A stretch of DNA of 64,000 bases from an uncultured Pseudoteredinibacter sp. (GTDB lineage: Bacteria; Pseudomonadota; Gammaproteobacteria; Pseudomonadales; Cellvibrionaceae), in the NCBI RefSeq assembly GCF_947500695.1, contig NZ_CANMSS010000004.1:62001-126000 (forward strand), in the 5' to 3' direction. How positions within the stretch are numbered: the first letter of the stretch is position 1; each line of letters starts with the position of its first letter. Shown piece by piece: positions 53,454-62,581 of the stretch. The notes below the pieces were generated by a model that saw nothing but the letters and a program-made list of their open reading frames with translations, did no database searches and had not been told where the DNA came from. The position numbers and the translations under genes are program-made.

Positions 53454-53639
53454 ATGGGCGAGGTACTGCCATTTAAACGAAAAACCGCTGCTGAAAAACA
53501 TAAGGGCAAAAGCTTGTGTCGCAGCGGCTTCCATAAATGGAAAATCTGCTCAGCAAAGCAATTTGACGTTAAACAGGGCAAGCTGGTTACCCGCTACCGC
53601 TGTGAGCGTTGTGGTGCTGAAAAGGTTCAAGCTCATTAA
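53454..53639 (+). CDS. Small Cys-containing protein, possible zinc ribbon
   Basis: 61 residues from the ATG at 53454, only 8 bp after the peptidase stop. Basic N-terminus, then CRSGFHKWKIC and a C-terminal YRCERCGAEK, giving four Cys and a His that could bind zinc. Similar short proteins with FHKW and RCERCG are common in gammaproteobacteria as I recall, with no assigned function. Likely translationally linked to the peptidase gene. Confidence 0.7.
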   Translation: MGEVLPFKRKTAAEKHKGKSLCRSGFHKWKICSAKQFDVKQGKLVTRYRCERCGAEKVQAH

Positions 53640-53791
53640 TTTCTTTAGTGCTAGCCAAAGTACTTAACTACAATACCTAACTGCTTTGGCTAAAACGTCG
53701 CTTTCTTCCTAGCGCATTTATATCACTGTCATTTAAAGCTGGTATAGTGTCTGTTTTAAATCCGAAATCATCGAATTAATTGGAGTTATTT

Positions 53792-55246
53792 GTGAGTACC
53801 ATTCGCCGTACCAAAATCGTAGCCACTTTAGGACCATCTACTGACGCCCCTGGTGTACTAGAGAAAGTGATTAAGGCTGGCGTCAATGTGGTGCGCATGA
53901 ATTTCTCCCATGGTAGCCATGAAGATCACCGTCAACGTGCTCAGCAAGTCAGAAAAATTGCGCGCCGTTTGCACCGAACCGTGGCCATTTTAGGTGACTT
54001 GCAAGGCCCTAAGATTCGAATCGCTCGATTTACCGATGGTCCAATCGAATTAGCACTTGGTGATAGCTTCGCTTTGGATGCCAGCTTGGAGCGCGAAGCT
54101 GGAAATCAACAAGAGGTTGGTATTGATTACGCTGAGCTACCAAAGGATGTTAGTGCAGGTGATCGTTTGTTGTTAGATGATGGTCGCGTAGTTTTGGAAG
54201 TTACCGCAGTTAACGGTAGTCGTATTGAGACGAAAACGGTTGTTGCTGGGAAGCTATCCAATAACAAAGGTATCAACCGAGAGGGTGGTGGCTTATCAGC
54301 CGAGGCACTGACCGATAAAGATAGAGCCGATATTAAGCTGGCGGCCGAAATCAAAGCCGACTACTTGGCTGTTTCTTTTGTACGCAGCGCTGAAGATATG
54401 AATTTAGCCAGAGCGCTAATGGAAGAGGCTGGTGGTGAGTCTAGCTTAGTGGCTAAAGTTGAACGTGCCGAGGCGGTTTCTGATAAAACTGTTTTGGATG
54501 GCATTATCGAAGCATCTGAATGTGTCATGGTAGCCCGCGGAGATCTAGGGGTAGAAATCGGCGATGCGGAGCTGATTGGTGTCCAAAAGGACATGATTAG
54601 CCGCGCTCGCAAGGCCAATCGCTTGGTGATTACGGCCACCCAGATGATGGAATCTATGATTGATAGTCAATTGCCAACTCGCGCAGAAGTTTTCGACGTG
54701 GCCAACGCGGTATTGGACGGCACAGATGCCGTTATGCTTTCTGGTGAAACGGCCGCAGGACAGTTTCCGGTAGAAACTGTAGAGGCAATGGCTCGTATTA
54801 TTATTGGCGCTGAGCGTAGCCCTGAAATTCAGCAATCTCAGCACCGTTTGCATCAGCAGTTTGATGCGGTTGATGAATCTATTGCCATGGCGGTTATGTA
54901 TACCGCGAACCACCTTGAAGGCGTAAAAGCGATTATAAGCCTAACGGAAACGGGCAAAACTCCGCTGTGGATGTCTCGTATCAGTTCCAGCTTGCCGATT
55001 TTTGCCTTTACAGCGCAGCAAGATGCGGAGAATCGCATGGCGATGTTTAGGGGGGTTGTGCCGGTAACCTTTAATACATTGATCGTAGCGCCTGAAGAAA
55101 TGAATCAAAGTGTTATTAATGAGCTACAGCGCCGCGGTGTAGTAGAGCTTGGCGATCTGGTTATTTTGTCTAAAGGTGATTACATTAATGTGCATGGCGG
55201 CACTAATACTATGAAGGTAGTTCGTGTTGGTGATGCTATTGCTTAA
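53792..55246 (+). CDS. pyk: Pyruvate kinase
   Basis: Final glycolytic enzyme, PEP + ADP to pyruvate + ATP. 484 residues from a GTG at 53792 with GGAG at 53782-53785; the TTG at 53780 lies before that site. Motifs: [36 protein letters not shown], the active-site [11 protein letters not shown] and [10 protein letters not shown], and [19 protein letters not shown]. Closer to the PykA (type II) group by length and sequence style. Followed 43 bp later by arfB. Confidence 0.96.
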   Translation: MSTIRRTKIVATLGPSTDAPGVLEKVIKAGVNVVRMNFSHGSHEDHRQRAQQVRKIARRLHRTVAILGDLQGPKIRIARFTDGPIELALGDSFALDASLEREAGNQQEVGIDYAELPKDVSAGDRLLLDDGRVVLEVTAVNGSRIETKTVVAGKLSNNKGINREGGGLSAEALTDKDRADIKLAAEIKADYLAVSFVRSAEDMNLARALMEEAGGESSLVAKVERAEAVSDKTVLDGIIEASECVMVARGDLGVEIGDAELIGVQKDMISRARKANRLVITATQMMESMIDSQLPTRAEVFDVANAVLDGTDAVMLSGETAAGQFPVETVEAMARIIIGAERSPEIQQSQHRLHQQFDAVDESIAMAVMYTANHLEGVKAIISLTETGKTPLWMSRISSSLPIFAFTAQQDAENRMAMFRGVVPVTFNTLIVAPEEMNQSVINELQRRGVVELGDLVILSKGDYINVHGGTNTMKVVRVGDAIA

Positions 55247-55289
55247 AAGCTCTTCACGACTCAATGTAAGGCTCTGAGTAAAGGGCCTT

Positions 55290-55703
55290 ATGTTAAGAAT
55301 TTCTAATAATGTTGCGCTGGCCGATGATGAGGTTGAGCTCAAGGCCATTCGCAGCCAAGGTAGTGGCGGTCAAAACGTTAATAAGGTTTCCACGGCTATT
55401 CACCTGAGGTTCGACATTCATCGTTCCAGCTTGCCGGAGTTCTACCGTGATCGTCTGCTCGCACTTAAAGATCAGCGTATCAGTAAAGACGGTGTAGTGG
55501 TTATTAAGGCTCAGCAGTTTCGTACCCAAGATAAAAATCGCGAGGCTGCCCTGGATAGACTGCGTGAGCTGATACAATCTGTTGCATATACGCAGAAAAA
55601 GCGTATCGCCACTAAACCGAGCCGAGCGGCTAAGGCGCGCCGAATGGACAGCAAAAATAAGCGCGGCCAAATTAAGGCGGGTAGAGCGAAACCAAAATTC
55701 TGA
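55290..55703 (+). CDS. arfB: Alternative ribosome-rescue factor ArfB (YaeJ)
   Basis: 137-residue peptidyl-tRNA hydrolase that frees stalled ribosomes. The RF-1-like domain carries the catalytic GGQ motif (GSGGQNVNKVSTAIHL), and the C-terminal tail is strongly basic (from about residue 105, Lys/Arg-rich), which lets it enter the empty mRNA channel. Both features separate it from canonical release factors. It probably shares the pyruvate kinase transcript. Confidence 0.95.
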   Translation: MLRISNNVALADDEVELKAIRSQGSGGQNVNKVSTAIHLRFDIHRSSLPEFYRDRLLALKDQRISKDGVVVIKAQQFRTQDKNREAALDRLRELIQSVAYTQKKRIATKPSRAAKARRMDSKNKRGQIKAGRAKPKF

Positions 55704-55768
55704 AACTGAATCAGGAATGAGAAGGGAAGAAGTAAGTGAATCCTGTCGAGACCAAGGTGCAGAGAAAG

Positions 55769-55813
55769 TGAGAGCCGCTCATCCGTGAGCAGCCCAATGG
55801 GCCTAAGCTCTCA
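55769..55813 (+). other. Possible three-way-junction RNA structure downstream of arfB
   Basis: An outer stem TGAGAGC (55769-55775) with GCTCTCA (55807-55813) encloses two hairpins, GCTCA-TCCG-TGAGC (55777-55790) and GCCC-AAT-GGGC (55792-55802). It lies in the 3' untranslated region of arfB. No T-tract follows directly. Its function is unknown; it may be a 3' stability element or a structured terminator. Confidence 0.4.
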
Positions 55814-55883
55814 GGCATTATTCTAGCAATTTAGAATATCTTGGCTTTATTATTTCAGCCTTAAACCTTTTCAATCTCAGCCA

Positions 55884-56987
55884 TCAAGCTAAAACAAGGC
55901 GATTACGCTCAAATTTCACCTTAGCTTGCAAAGTGATATCAAATGGGTCTTGGTCATTGTTAAAAGAACTGAAGTATTGGCAGGCTGCAGATTTATCGGT
56001 TTCATCTAAATCGTGATAATGGCCTAGCACCCGCTGAAGCATCCATTGGCCATAGCTTAGGCTCATCTGCTGCGCCGTGGCATTGCCGATACGAAACTCT
56101 TGCATACCTAGCATGCGTGGCAGGCGGCTGCCAGGAGCCTGATCTTTTGCCCATACTTCAATGTTCTTGCAGCTATTGAGAAGCGCAGGCCAAAACTCTG
56201 AAAACAATCGCTTCAATATCGGCTCTAACGCCTCGGGAATTTCATCATTGGGTAAAAATCCACCGTTAACATCCTTAGATTTATTCATGCGCTCAACCCA
56301 TTTGGCAACATTGGGGGCTTTTTCTTTCATTAGTTGCCCGGGGTAGGGGTCTCTATAGAGATGCGCATAGAGCGGCCCCATTAAGCCAAAGTCGCCAATC
56401 GATGGGGCGCTGCCTAATAGGAAATCCTGTTGGCTAAATAAGTCGTTCAGCTGTGATAAGAATTCTTCATACCAAGATTCAATGGCGCTGATATTTTCCT
56501 GGGTGATGCCAAGGGGCTCGACATAGCCCGAAAATTTATTGACGACTTTCTTGCCCAGCCAGCGTTGTATAAATTTAGGCATGCTTGGAGCCACACTGGC
56601 CCCAAACTCTGATTTGATAAACTCTAGATTCTGCTTGGGGAAGTTCCAACGATAATGCATGGCTGGGAGCCTCAACCATTCATCACCATACATTTCGAAC
56701 AATAAAGCCAGCATTCTCTGCTTTGGGGTTTCGGGCAATATGGGCTTGCTAGGGAATCGCTGTTCTAGCTTATCTAATATAATACTGCTGTCCTGCCAAT
56801 ATTCTTCCTCGGGGCTTTTTACGACCGGTATCATAGCCACGCCAGTTTTTGGCAGGATGATCTTTTTATATACCCCCATGGAAGAGATTTGCTCTTGATA
56901 GGGTATATTTTTGTAGTTCAAATAGGCTCGAACTTTACCAGTGTATAGAGACGCTGGTGCGCCATATAAAGTATAAGTCTGACTCAT
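55884..56987 (-). CDS. Glutathione S-transferase family protein
   Basis: 367 residues, longer than a usual GST (~210). N-terminal thioredoxin fold: YTLYGAPASLYTGKVRAYLNYKNIPY, with VAMIPVV at the cis-Pro position, followed by DSSIILDKLEQRFP. The helical C-terminal domain extends about 150 residues past the usual end. The substrate is unknown. It lies 142 bp downstream of the sensor-kinase gene on the same strand, but a hairpin separates them. Confidence 0.85.
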   Translation of the reverse strand: MSQTYTLYGAPASLYTGKVRAYLNYKNIPYQEQISSMGVYKKIILPKTGVAMIPVVKSPEEEYWQDSSIILDKLEQRFPSKPILPETPKQRMLALLFEMYGDEWLRLPAMHYRWNFPKQNLEFIKSEFGASVAPSMPKFIQRWLGKKVVNKFSGYVEPLGITQENISAIESWYEEFLSQLNDLFSQQDFLLGSAPSIGDFGLMGPLYAHLYRDPYPGQLMKEKAPNVAKWVERMNKSKDVNGGFLPNDEIPEALEPILKRLFSEFWPALLNSCKNIEVWAKDQAPGSRLPRMLGMQEFRIGNATAQQMSLSYGQWMLQRVLGHYHDLDETDKSAACQYFSSFNNDQDPFDITLQAKVKFERNRLVLA

Positions 56988-57079
56988 AATGCCACTCTAC
57001 TGTTTATTGTTGTTTAGGGCTTGTTTATGGGCTGTTGTCTAGCCGGTATTGCTTCTAAGTATTATAGAAAAGCCCAGAT

Positions 57080-57106
57080 GACAATAAGAGAGGCAAATCT
57101 GCCTCT
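57080..57106 (-). terminator. Probable terminator of the sensor-kinase hybrid gene
   Basis: AGAGGCA-AATC-TGCCTCT at 57089-57106; on the minus strand it is followed by a T-rich CTTATTGT, 24 bp beyond the stop. Moderate strength. Confidence 0.55.
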
Positions 57107-57129
57107 AGCTGGTAATTTAGACTGTGAGC

Positions 57130-59535
57130 TCAACACGTTTCTGCTTCCGTAAGTTTCTCACTGTCCTGCTCCCTCTCGACCTTGGAAGGGGGGATTCCGA
57201 AATGGCTTTTAAAGAGTTGGCTAAAATGGCTCATCGAGTTGAAGCCACATTCAAAGCAAGCTGTTTTGGTGCTGGCACCTGCCTTAAGCAATTGTCGAGC
57301 GATTTCTAGACGGTAATTCCGTAATAATTCGGCTGGGCCTGCTCCGGCTAGGGATTGGAGTCTACGGCTTAATTGGCGTTCGGAAACACCCATTTGTTTG
57401 GCCAATTGTGGGCTGCGCACTTCATTGTCAGTATAGAGCTCGCTGAGGGTTTGACGAAAGCGCTGTAAAAACTCGTGCTCTGTTCGGCTCTCTTTGTTTT
57501 TCAGTGAACTAGGAAGTAGGAATGCCTTGAATCGCTCCTGTGCCGCGCGATGGGTATTTTTCCAGTTTCGTAATTTTTGCAGCAATAACTCGACACTGAA
57601 TGGCTTGCCAATATAGTCATCCGCCTGCGCTTGGATACCTAGACGGCGGCTCTGATTATCACTCTTGGCACTGAGTAGGATCAACGGGATGTGAGCAAAG
57701 CGCAGGTCATTTTTCAGTGTTTGGCATAGCTCAAGGCCATCAATATTGGGCATCATAACATCCGATACAATGAGCTCAATATTGCCGTCATCATCATTGT
57801 TAAGAAGCTCCAGCGCGGCTTTGCCATCCAGGCAGTGCTTGATGGAAAATTCTTTTCCCAGCGCCTGCATTATAAAGTCAGCTAATTCAGTATTGTCTTC
57901 TACGAGCAACAGCTGAGCTTTTTCAGTGCTCCCGACTGTGCTGGAGGAAGCTGAAGAAGTGAGTTTTGGCTTATCTTCTTTTATAGTGTTATCTAGTTTT
58001 GCTTCGATCAAAGGCAATTCTAGGGTAAAACAATTCCCTCTTTCACTGGTTTGCAGTGAGATTTTAGCGCCAATCTCATCGCAGCACTCTTTTACAATAG
58101 CCAACCCCAAGCCGTGGCCTTCTTCCTGGCTTTCACCGCGAGTAAATCGCTCGAACAGCTTAGACTCGAGATCAGGGGATATGACTGTGTTTTCATCTTC
58201 CACTTTAATGGAATAGCAGTCGTCGTACTCTTCAAGGAAAACAGATATTGTTTTTTCTGGAGCGCTGTATTTAATCGCATTGCTTAAGAGATTTCCGAAC
58301 ATTGTCTCCAGGGCTTGATCGAATAGCCTGATTTTCGCCCTGCCTTGAATTTTGTTGTGCACCTTGTACTGAATTTGTTTCTGATCCAATAGGGCGGTAA
58401 AGCCCGCTGCAATGGTATTCACTTGCTGTGGTAAATCGATAACAACTTCTTGAGCTTTAACGAGCTTGATCTCTGCAAGGTTTAAAACCTGTTCTACCAA
58501 AGCTTGCAATCTTTCAGAGTTACTTTGGGCTTGCGCTAAAAGTTGTGTTTGTTGCTCGTTGAGGTTTTCTCGGCTTAATAGTTCTAATGGCCCCAGAACC
58601 AAACTAAGAGGGGTCTTAAGCTCATGAGAAATGTTTTCGAATAGACGTTGTTTTTCCTGTAATAGGTTTTGTAGCTCATTGGTTTTCTGCTCTACCAATA
58701 AATTTAACTTGGCTTCGCGCTGGGCTTGTTCTTCGAGCAGCTGCTGATAATAATCTTCACTGAGCTGACGTTGCTTTTCTTTCTCGATAATTTCCTGTTC
58801 AAAGCTTTTCGCTAGATCTCCATGATAGCTCTTGATGACATCTGAGGATTGCATGTAGTGAGCAAAAGGGCGGGTACAGACTTTTCCAACTAGCCACCAT
58901 AATCGTTTCCAGCGACTCTCTTTTTCCCACTTAAACCAGACCTCGGTCCTAGGGTCGGGGGATTCGAATTCTTGAGTACCATAATCAACAACCTGAAATC
59001 CAGAATGTGCCAAGATTGCAGAATAAACCCCAATATTCTGGCGGGTAACCTGCTCGTTATGCTCGCAGCCAGGGTGGTAACGCAGTGTTAATTTGGCACT
59101 GTCATCGGAAATATGGTTGGCGACCACCGTTTTGGTTCTATTGTAAATACCATTGACTTGATTTGCCTTTTGGATGATTCCCTTAGGGCTTAATAAGCGC
59201 ATATAAGCAAGGATGGCGGTATTGAAGGTTTCCTTGGCATGGCTAATGGTGTACCGCCCGGTATGGTAGGCATCAACGCCCATTGCGCTCAGATTGGCGA
59301 AGAATTTTAAGTTAATCTCATTGCTGTACCAGTTGTTAACATCTAGAAAATACTCTACATCTAGAGCTTTACCCATATAGCTGTATTGATCTGAAATAAG
59401 GGTATCTGGGCTTAGTATATCTGCAAAGAGTTCAGGGAGCTTGTCTTCACCTAGAATATCTCGCACATAGGCGATTTTCCCACGTGAATTCCGACAGCTA
59501 ATGTGAGCGTGTTCAGTTCCAGAAATATCCTTCAC
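57130..59535 (-). CDS. Cytosolic hybrid histidine kinase-receiver-AraC regulator with unrecognised input domain
   Basis: 801 residues from a GTG at 59535, which has AAAGGA six bases upstream; a TTG two codons earlier is the alternative. There is no membrane helix or signal peptide. Residues 1-235 form an input domain I do not recognise, with several His and Cys (notably RYHPGCEH). A coiled coil (~240-295) leads to HisKA (His304 in ISHELKTPL), HATPase_c (Asn419; GHGLGLAI about 473-480), a receiver with Asp592 and Lys644, and a C-terminal AraC-type double HTH (~690-795). All catalytic residues appear intact, so the protein may sense, phosphorylate itself and act on DNA. No obvious target promoter is adjacent. 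Confidence 0.92.
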   Translation of the reverse strand: MKDISGTEHAHISCRNSRGKIAYVRDILGEDKLPELFADILSPDTLISDQYSYMGKALDVEYFLDVNNWYSNEINLKFFANLSAMGVDAYHTGRYTISHAKETFNTAILAYMRLLSPKGIIQKANQVNGIYNRTKTVVANHISDDSAKLTLRYHPGCEHNEQVTRQNIGVYSAILAHSGFQVVDYGTQEFESPDPRTEVWFKWEKESRWKRLWWLVGKVCTRPFAHYMQSSDVIKSYHGDLAKSFEQEIIEKEKQRQLSEDYYQQLLEEQAQREAKLNLLVEQKTNELQNLLQEKQRLFENISHELKTPLSLVLGPLELLSRENLNEQQTQLLAQAQSNSERLQALVEQVLNLAEIKLVKAQEVVIDLPQQVNTIAAGFTALLDQKQIQYKVHNKIQGRAKIRLFDQALETMFGNLLSNAIKYSAPEKTISVFLEEYDDCYSIKVEDENTVISPDLESKLFERFTRGESQEEGHGLGLAIVKECCDEIGAKISLQTSERGNCFTLELPLIEAKLDNTIKEDKPKLTSSASSSTVGSTEKAQLLLVEDNTELADFIMQALGKEFSIKHCLDGKAALELLNNDDDGNIELIVSDVMMPNIDGLELCQTLKNDLRFAHIPLILLSAKSDNQSRRLGIQAQADDYIGKPFSVELLLQKLRNWKNTHRAAQERFKAFLLPSSLKNKESRTEHEFLQRFRQTLSELYTDNEVRSPQLAKQMGVSERQLSRRLQSLAGAGPAELLRNYRLEIARQLLKAGASTKTACFECGFNSMSHFSQLFKSHFGIPPSKVEREQDSEKLTEAETC

Positions 59536-59732
59536 AAGCAATCCTTTCTGTGCTGAGAATAAGGGATAAGTTAGTAATAGCTAATCATACCTTGGGATGT
59601 TGAATATTGCATGTGAAAGAGGTTTTGTTTGTTTTTTGGGCGGTGCTTCTGGCGACGGGCAGCTCTTTTCTAAGAATGTTCAGATGCTGCTCATTTGATA
59701 GTTTCTGCCCGTCTGCATATTGATCGCCGCGG

Positions 59733-59776
59733 CAATAAAGCTACCTTCTGAAAAAGCATTCCATGAAGAAGGTAGC
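59733..59776 (-). terminator. Probable terminator of the TonB-domain gene
   Basis: 10-bp perfect arms GCTACCTTCT / AGAAGGTAGC around a 17-base loop (59740-59776); on the minus strand it is followed by TTTATT. 15 bp beyond the stop codon. Confidence 0.65.
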
Positions 59777-59791
59777 GTACATAATATCTGT

Positions 59792-60835
59792 TTATTGAAG
59801 AGATTCTGCGATTGCAAACTCGCTTTCTTTTTTGCTACTTATAAAAACGATGCAATCTTTCCAATCCTTTGGAATATCAATATGCTTAGAGGCCTCGATC
59901 GCGTCAAACTTTTGTAGTCCATTACGGCAGCGAAGCTCTATTTGATCTACTTGCCCGTTGTTGACTTTGATATCCACGGTATTTCTCAACAGCTGATGCG
60001 TCCACGGTTTGTCCGGGGCTGTGATACCGCCATAGGCCTTTAAGGTTGGAATAGTGGACACTTGCGCTAGCATTTTGCTTTTGTGATCGATGATCTTTTT
60101 CAAGCGTGTTTGCTCGCTCTTTATTTTCTCGGCTCTCTCTACAGTCCTAAGGGCGCCTTTAATCTTTCCAGCCTTAATCTGAGCGTTATATAGATTGATT
60201 AGATTATTTGCATGTACATCGCTAGGCAGGGTGTTTCTACTAAAACCCGCAGCCTTGGTAAGAGCTTGTAAATAAGCTTTGCGATCTTTTGTCTTGTTGT
60301 AGTAACTGGCCTTTAGGATATTGATCCATGCTTGCTCATAGCGATTTCGGGTGTAAGCTCTCTCTAATTTCTCTATTTTAGTGTCCATTCTAGTCAGCTT
60401 TTCACGGGCTATACTTTTCTCAAATCTCTGGTAGTGCTTAATGAAGAGTGAGTTGGCACCGACCTTATCTTTTACGATTGAAAAGCTGATCATTACCTTG
60501 TTGATTGCACTTTCAATGGGCTCTCCATTTAGTGTTGCTGGTTCATATTTAAACTTCATCGCAGCAAGTTTGGCATTATCCTCGAAGTTTTTACGCCCAG
60601 AGGAGCCGAGAACTAGAGGTTCTTTTACATTGCCTTGTTTATCTACGATGATACTTAGAACCACCCAGCCTTCATAGCCAGCATAGAGGTCTTGTTTCGG
60701 ATACATTGGTTTTGAATCGCTGATTCGTTTAGCCGCTTTAAATCCTTGGTCTTGTAGAGTATTTGGATTGGTTTCGGCCCAAGAATCTTGTATCGAAAAT
60801 GTGAGTGAAAGCAAAGCTAAGAGCAAATAGCGCAT
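59792..60835 (-). CDS. Exported protein with TonB C-terminal-type domain
   Basis: 347 residues. The signal peptide (about 1-20, cleaved near SWA) is followed early by a TonB_C-like domain (about 40-120): PMYPKQDLYAGYEGWVVLSIIVDKQGNV with FEDNAKLAAMKFKYEPATLNG. The remaining ~220 residues are helical and Lys-rich, possibly TPR-like. The order is unlike genuine TonB, which has an N-terminal anchor and Pro-rich spacer with the domain last, so it may be a periplasmic protein that borrows the fold. A clear AAGGAA lies before the start. It is followed by its own hairpin. Confidence 0.78.
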   Translation of the reverse strand: MRYLLLALLSLTFSIQDSWAETNPNTLQDQGFKAAKRISDSKPMYPKQDLYAGYEGWVVLSIIVDKQGNVKEPLVLGSSGRKNFEDNAKLAAMKFKYEPATLNGEPIESAINKVMISFSIVKDKVGANSLFIKHYQRFEKSIAREKLTRMDTKIEKLERAYTRNRYEQAWINILKASYYNKTKDRKAYLQALTKAAGFSRNTLPSDVHANNLINLYNAQIKAGKIKGALRTVERAEKIKSEQTRLKKIIDHKSKMLAQVSTIPTLKAYGGITAPDKPWTHQLLRNTVDIKVNNGQVDQIELRCRNGLQKFDAIEASKHIDIPKDWKDCIVFISSKKESEFAIAESLQ

Positions 60836-60930
60836 TGAACATTCCTTGTGATGACTAGGGAGTAAAGTGCAAATTAAAGCATAACTATGGAGGGCTGGGT
60901 ATCTCCTGTAACTAAAGCTGAAGCAATTTC

Positions 60931-60972
60931 ACACGAATGACTGTTAAAGCTACACGAATGACTGTTAAAGCT
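60931..60972. repeat. 21-bp perfect tandem duplication
   Basis: The unit ACACGAATGACTGTTAAAGCT is present twice in direct contact (60931-60951 and 60952-60972), just beyond the hutH terminator. No gene lies here. Confidence 0.92.
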
Positions 60973-60983
60973 AAATGGAGCTA

Positions 60984-61013
60984 TAAAAAAACCAGACCCA
61001 AAGGGCCTGGTTC
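60984..61013 (-). terminator. Terminator of the hutU-hutH operon
   Basis: On the minus strand AACCAGGCCC-TTT-GGGTCTGGTT followed by TTTTT, 28 bp past the hutH stop; one mismatch in a 10-bp stem. Confidence 0.9.
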
Positions 61014-61040
61014 TCGGCAGGGCTGCGCTAAAGCGCAAAA

Positions 61041-62570
61041 TCAGTGGCTAATACGAATATTAGTATCGACAAAATTCATTAGCTTGCCCGAATTGATCAG
61101 CTCGGCGGCTTGCTCAATATCAGGGGCGAAGTAACGGTCTTTGTCGTAGAAGGGCACTAGGGCGCGCAATTCGGTTTTGGCTTGCTCTAAAGTCTTAGAA
61201 CTTTTCAGTGGTGTACGGAAATCCAAGCCCTGGCAAGCTGCCAAAAATTCTACCGCTAGAATACCGCAGCAGTTTTCAGACATATCTTGCAAGCGTCTTG
61301 CGGCAAAGGTGGCCATGGATACATGGTCTTCTTGGTTTGCCGAGGTCGGTAAGCTGTCTACAGAAGCCGGGTGAGCCAGGGTTTTGTTTTCACTAGCCAA
61401 TGCTGCTGAGGTTACCTGGGCGATCATAAAGCCGGAGTTAACACCGCCATTATTTACCAAGAATGGTGGCAAGCCGCTAAGTTTTGAATCAATCAATAGG
61501 GCCATGCGACGCTCAGATAAAGCCCCGATTTCAGCAATAGCAATGGCCAAGTTGTCGGCTGCCATAGCGATGGGTTCAGCATGGAAGTTACCGCCGGAAA
61601 TAATGTCATCTTCCGCTTGGAATACTAATGGGTTGTCGGAAACTGCATTACATTCGGTCAGAATAATATCGGCCGAGTTACGAATCTGTTGTAAGCAGGC
61701 CCCCATCACTTGAGGTTGGCAGCGCAGCGAGTATGGATCCTGTACCTTTTCGCAATTCTCGTGGCTCTCTTCAATCTCAGAGTGATCTAGCAAGGTACGA
61801 TAAGCTTGAGCCATATCAATTTGCGTTTGATGGCCGCGCACTTCGTGGATGCGGTGGTCGAATGGAGAGCGAGAGCCCTGAGCGGCATCAACACAAAGTG
61901 CACCGATAACGGTACCGGCAGCCAACATATTTTCAGCGGCGAACAAACCTTGAAGTGCTAATGCTGTTGAGGCCTGGGTGCCATTAAGCAAGGCTAAGCC
62001 TTCTTTGGGGGCTAGGGTTAAAGGCTCCAAACCGGCAAGCTCAAGTGCGACCTTGGAAGAGATAACTTGGCCTTGATAGAGAGCTTCACCCTCACCAAGT
62101 AATACACAGCTCATATGGGCAAGTGGCGCTAGGTCGCCGCTGGCGCCCACTGAGCCTTTTACTGGGATACATGGGTAAATTTCTTTATTGAGCAAGGTCG
62201 CCAGCGCTTGAATCACTTCTAAACGAATACCAGAAAAGCCGCGTGCTAGGGAATTAATTTTTAATACCATTAACAAGCGTACTGTCGCTTCACTCATAAA
62301 CTTGCCAATACCAGCGGCATGGGAAAGTACAATACTCTTTTGCAGAACTTCCAGCTCAGAGGCATCGATGCGAGTGTTGGCTAACAAACCAAAGCCGGTA
62401 TTAATACCGTACACGACGCGATCTTCTTCGATCACCTTGGCAACAGTCGCAGCGGATTTATGAATAGCTTCAAAGCAGCTAGGATCCAACTCAATTTTAT
62501 GAGGGGCCAGATCCAGTTGTTTTAATTGAGTCAAGTTCAACTGACCCGGAACAATGTTTAATACTTGCAT
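61041..62570 (-). CDS. hutH: Histidine ammonia-lyase
   Basis: Converts L-histidine to urocanate and ammonia. 509 residues, the normal family length. The MIO prosthetic group arises from Ala143-Ser144-Gly145 in [14 protein letters not shown], and Tyr54 in VYGINTGFG is the catalytic base. Its ribosome-binding site AAGGAA overlaps the end of hutU, from which it is separated by 11 bp, so they are co-transcribed. The operon regulator HutC and hutI/hutG are not in the window. Confidence 0.97.
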   Translation of the reverse strand: MQVLNIVPGQLNLTQLKQLDLAPHKIELDPSCFEAIHKSAATVAKVIEEDRVVYGINTGFGLLANTRIDASELEVLQKSIVLSHAAGIGKFMSEATVRLLMVLKINSLARGFSGIRLEVIQALATLLNKEIYPCIPVKGSVGASGDLAPLAHMSCVLLGEGEALYQGQVISSKVALELAGLEPLTLAPKEGLALLNGTQASTALALQGLFAAENMLAAGTVIGALCVDAAQGSRSPFDHRIHEVRGHQTQIDMAQAYRTLLDHSEIEESHENCEKVQDPYSLRCQPQVMGACLQQIRNSADIILTECNAVSDNPLVFQAEDDIISGGNFHAEPIAMAADNLAIAIAEIGALSERRMALLIDSKLSGLPPFLVNNGGVNSGFMIAQVTSAALASENKTLAHPASVDSLPTSANQEDHVSMATFAARRLQDMSENCCGILAVEFLAACQGLDFRTPLKSSKTLEQAKTELRALVPFYDKDRYFAPDIEQAAELINSGKLMNFVDTNIRISH

Positions 62571-62581
62571 GGCTATGTTCC

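Noticed and set aside
55769..55822. Glycine riboswitch resemblance (CTCTCAGGCA after a GAGAG stem)
   Set aside because: The conserved GCCGAAGG core and the 3' GGAC are missing, the aptamer is too short, and no glycine gene lies downstream on that strand.
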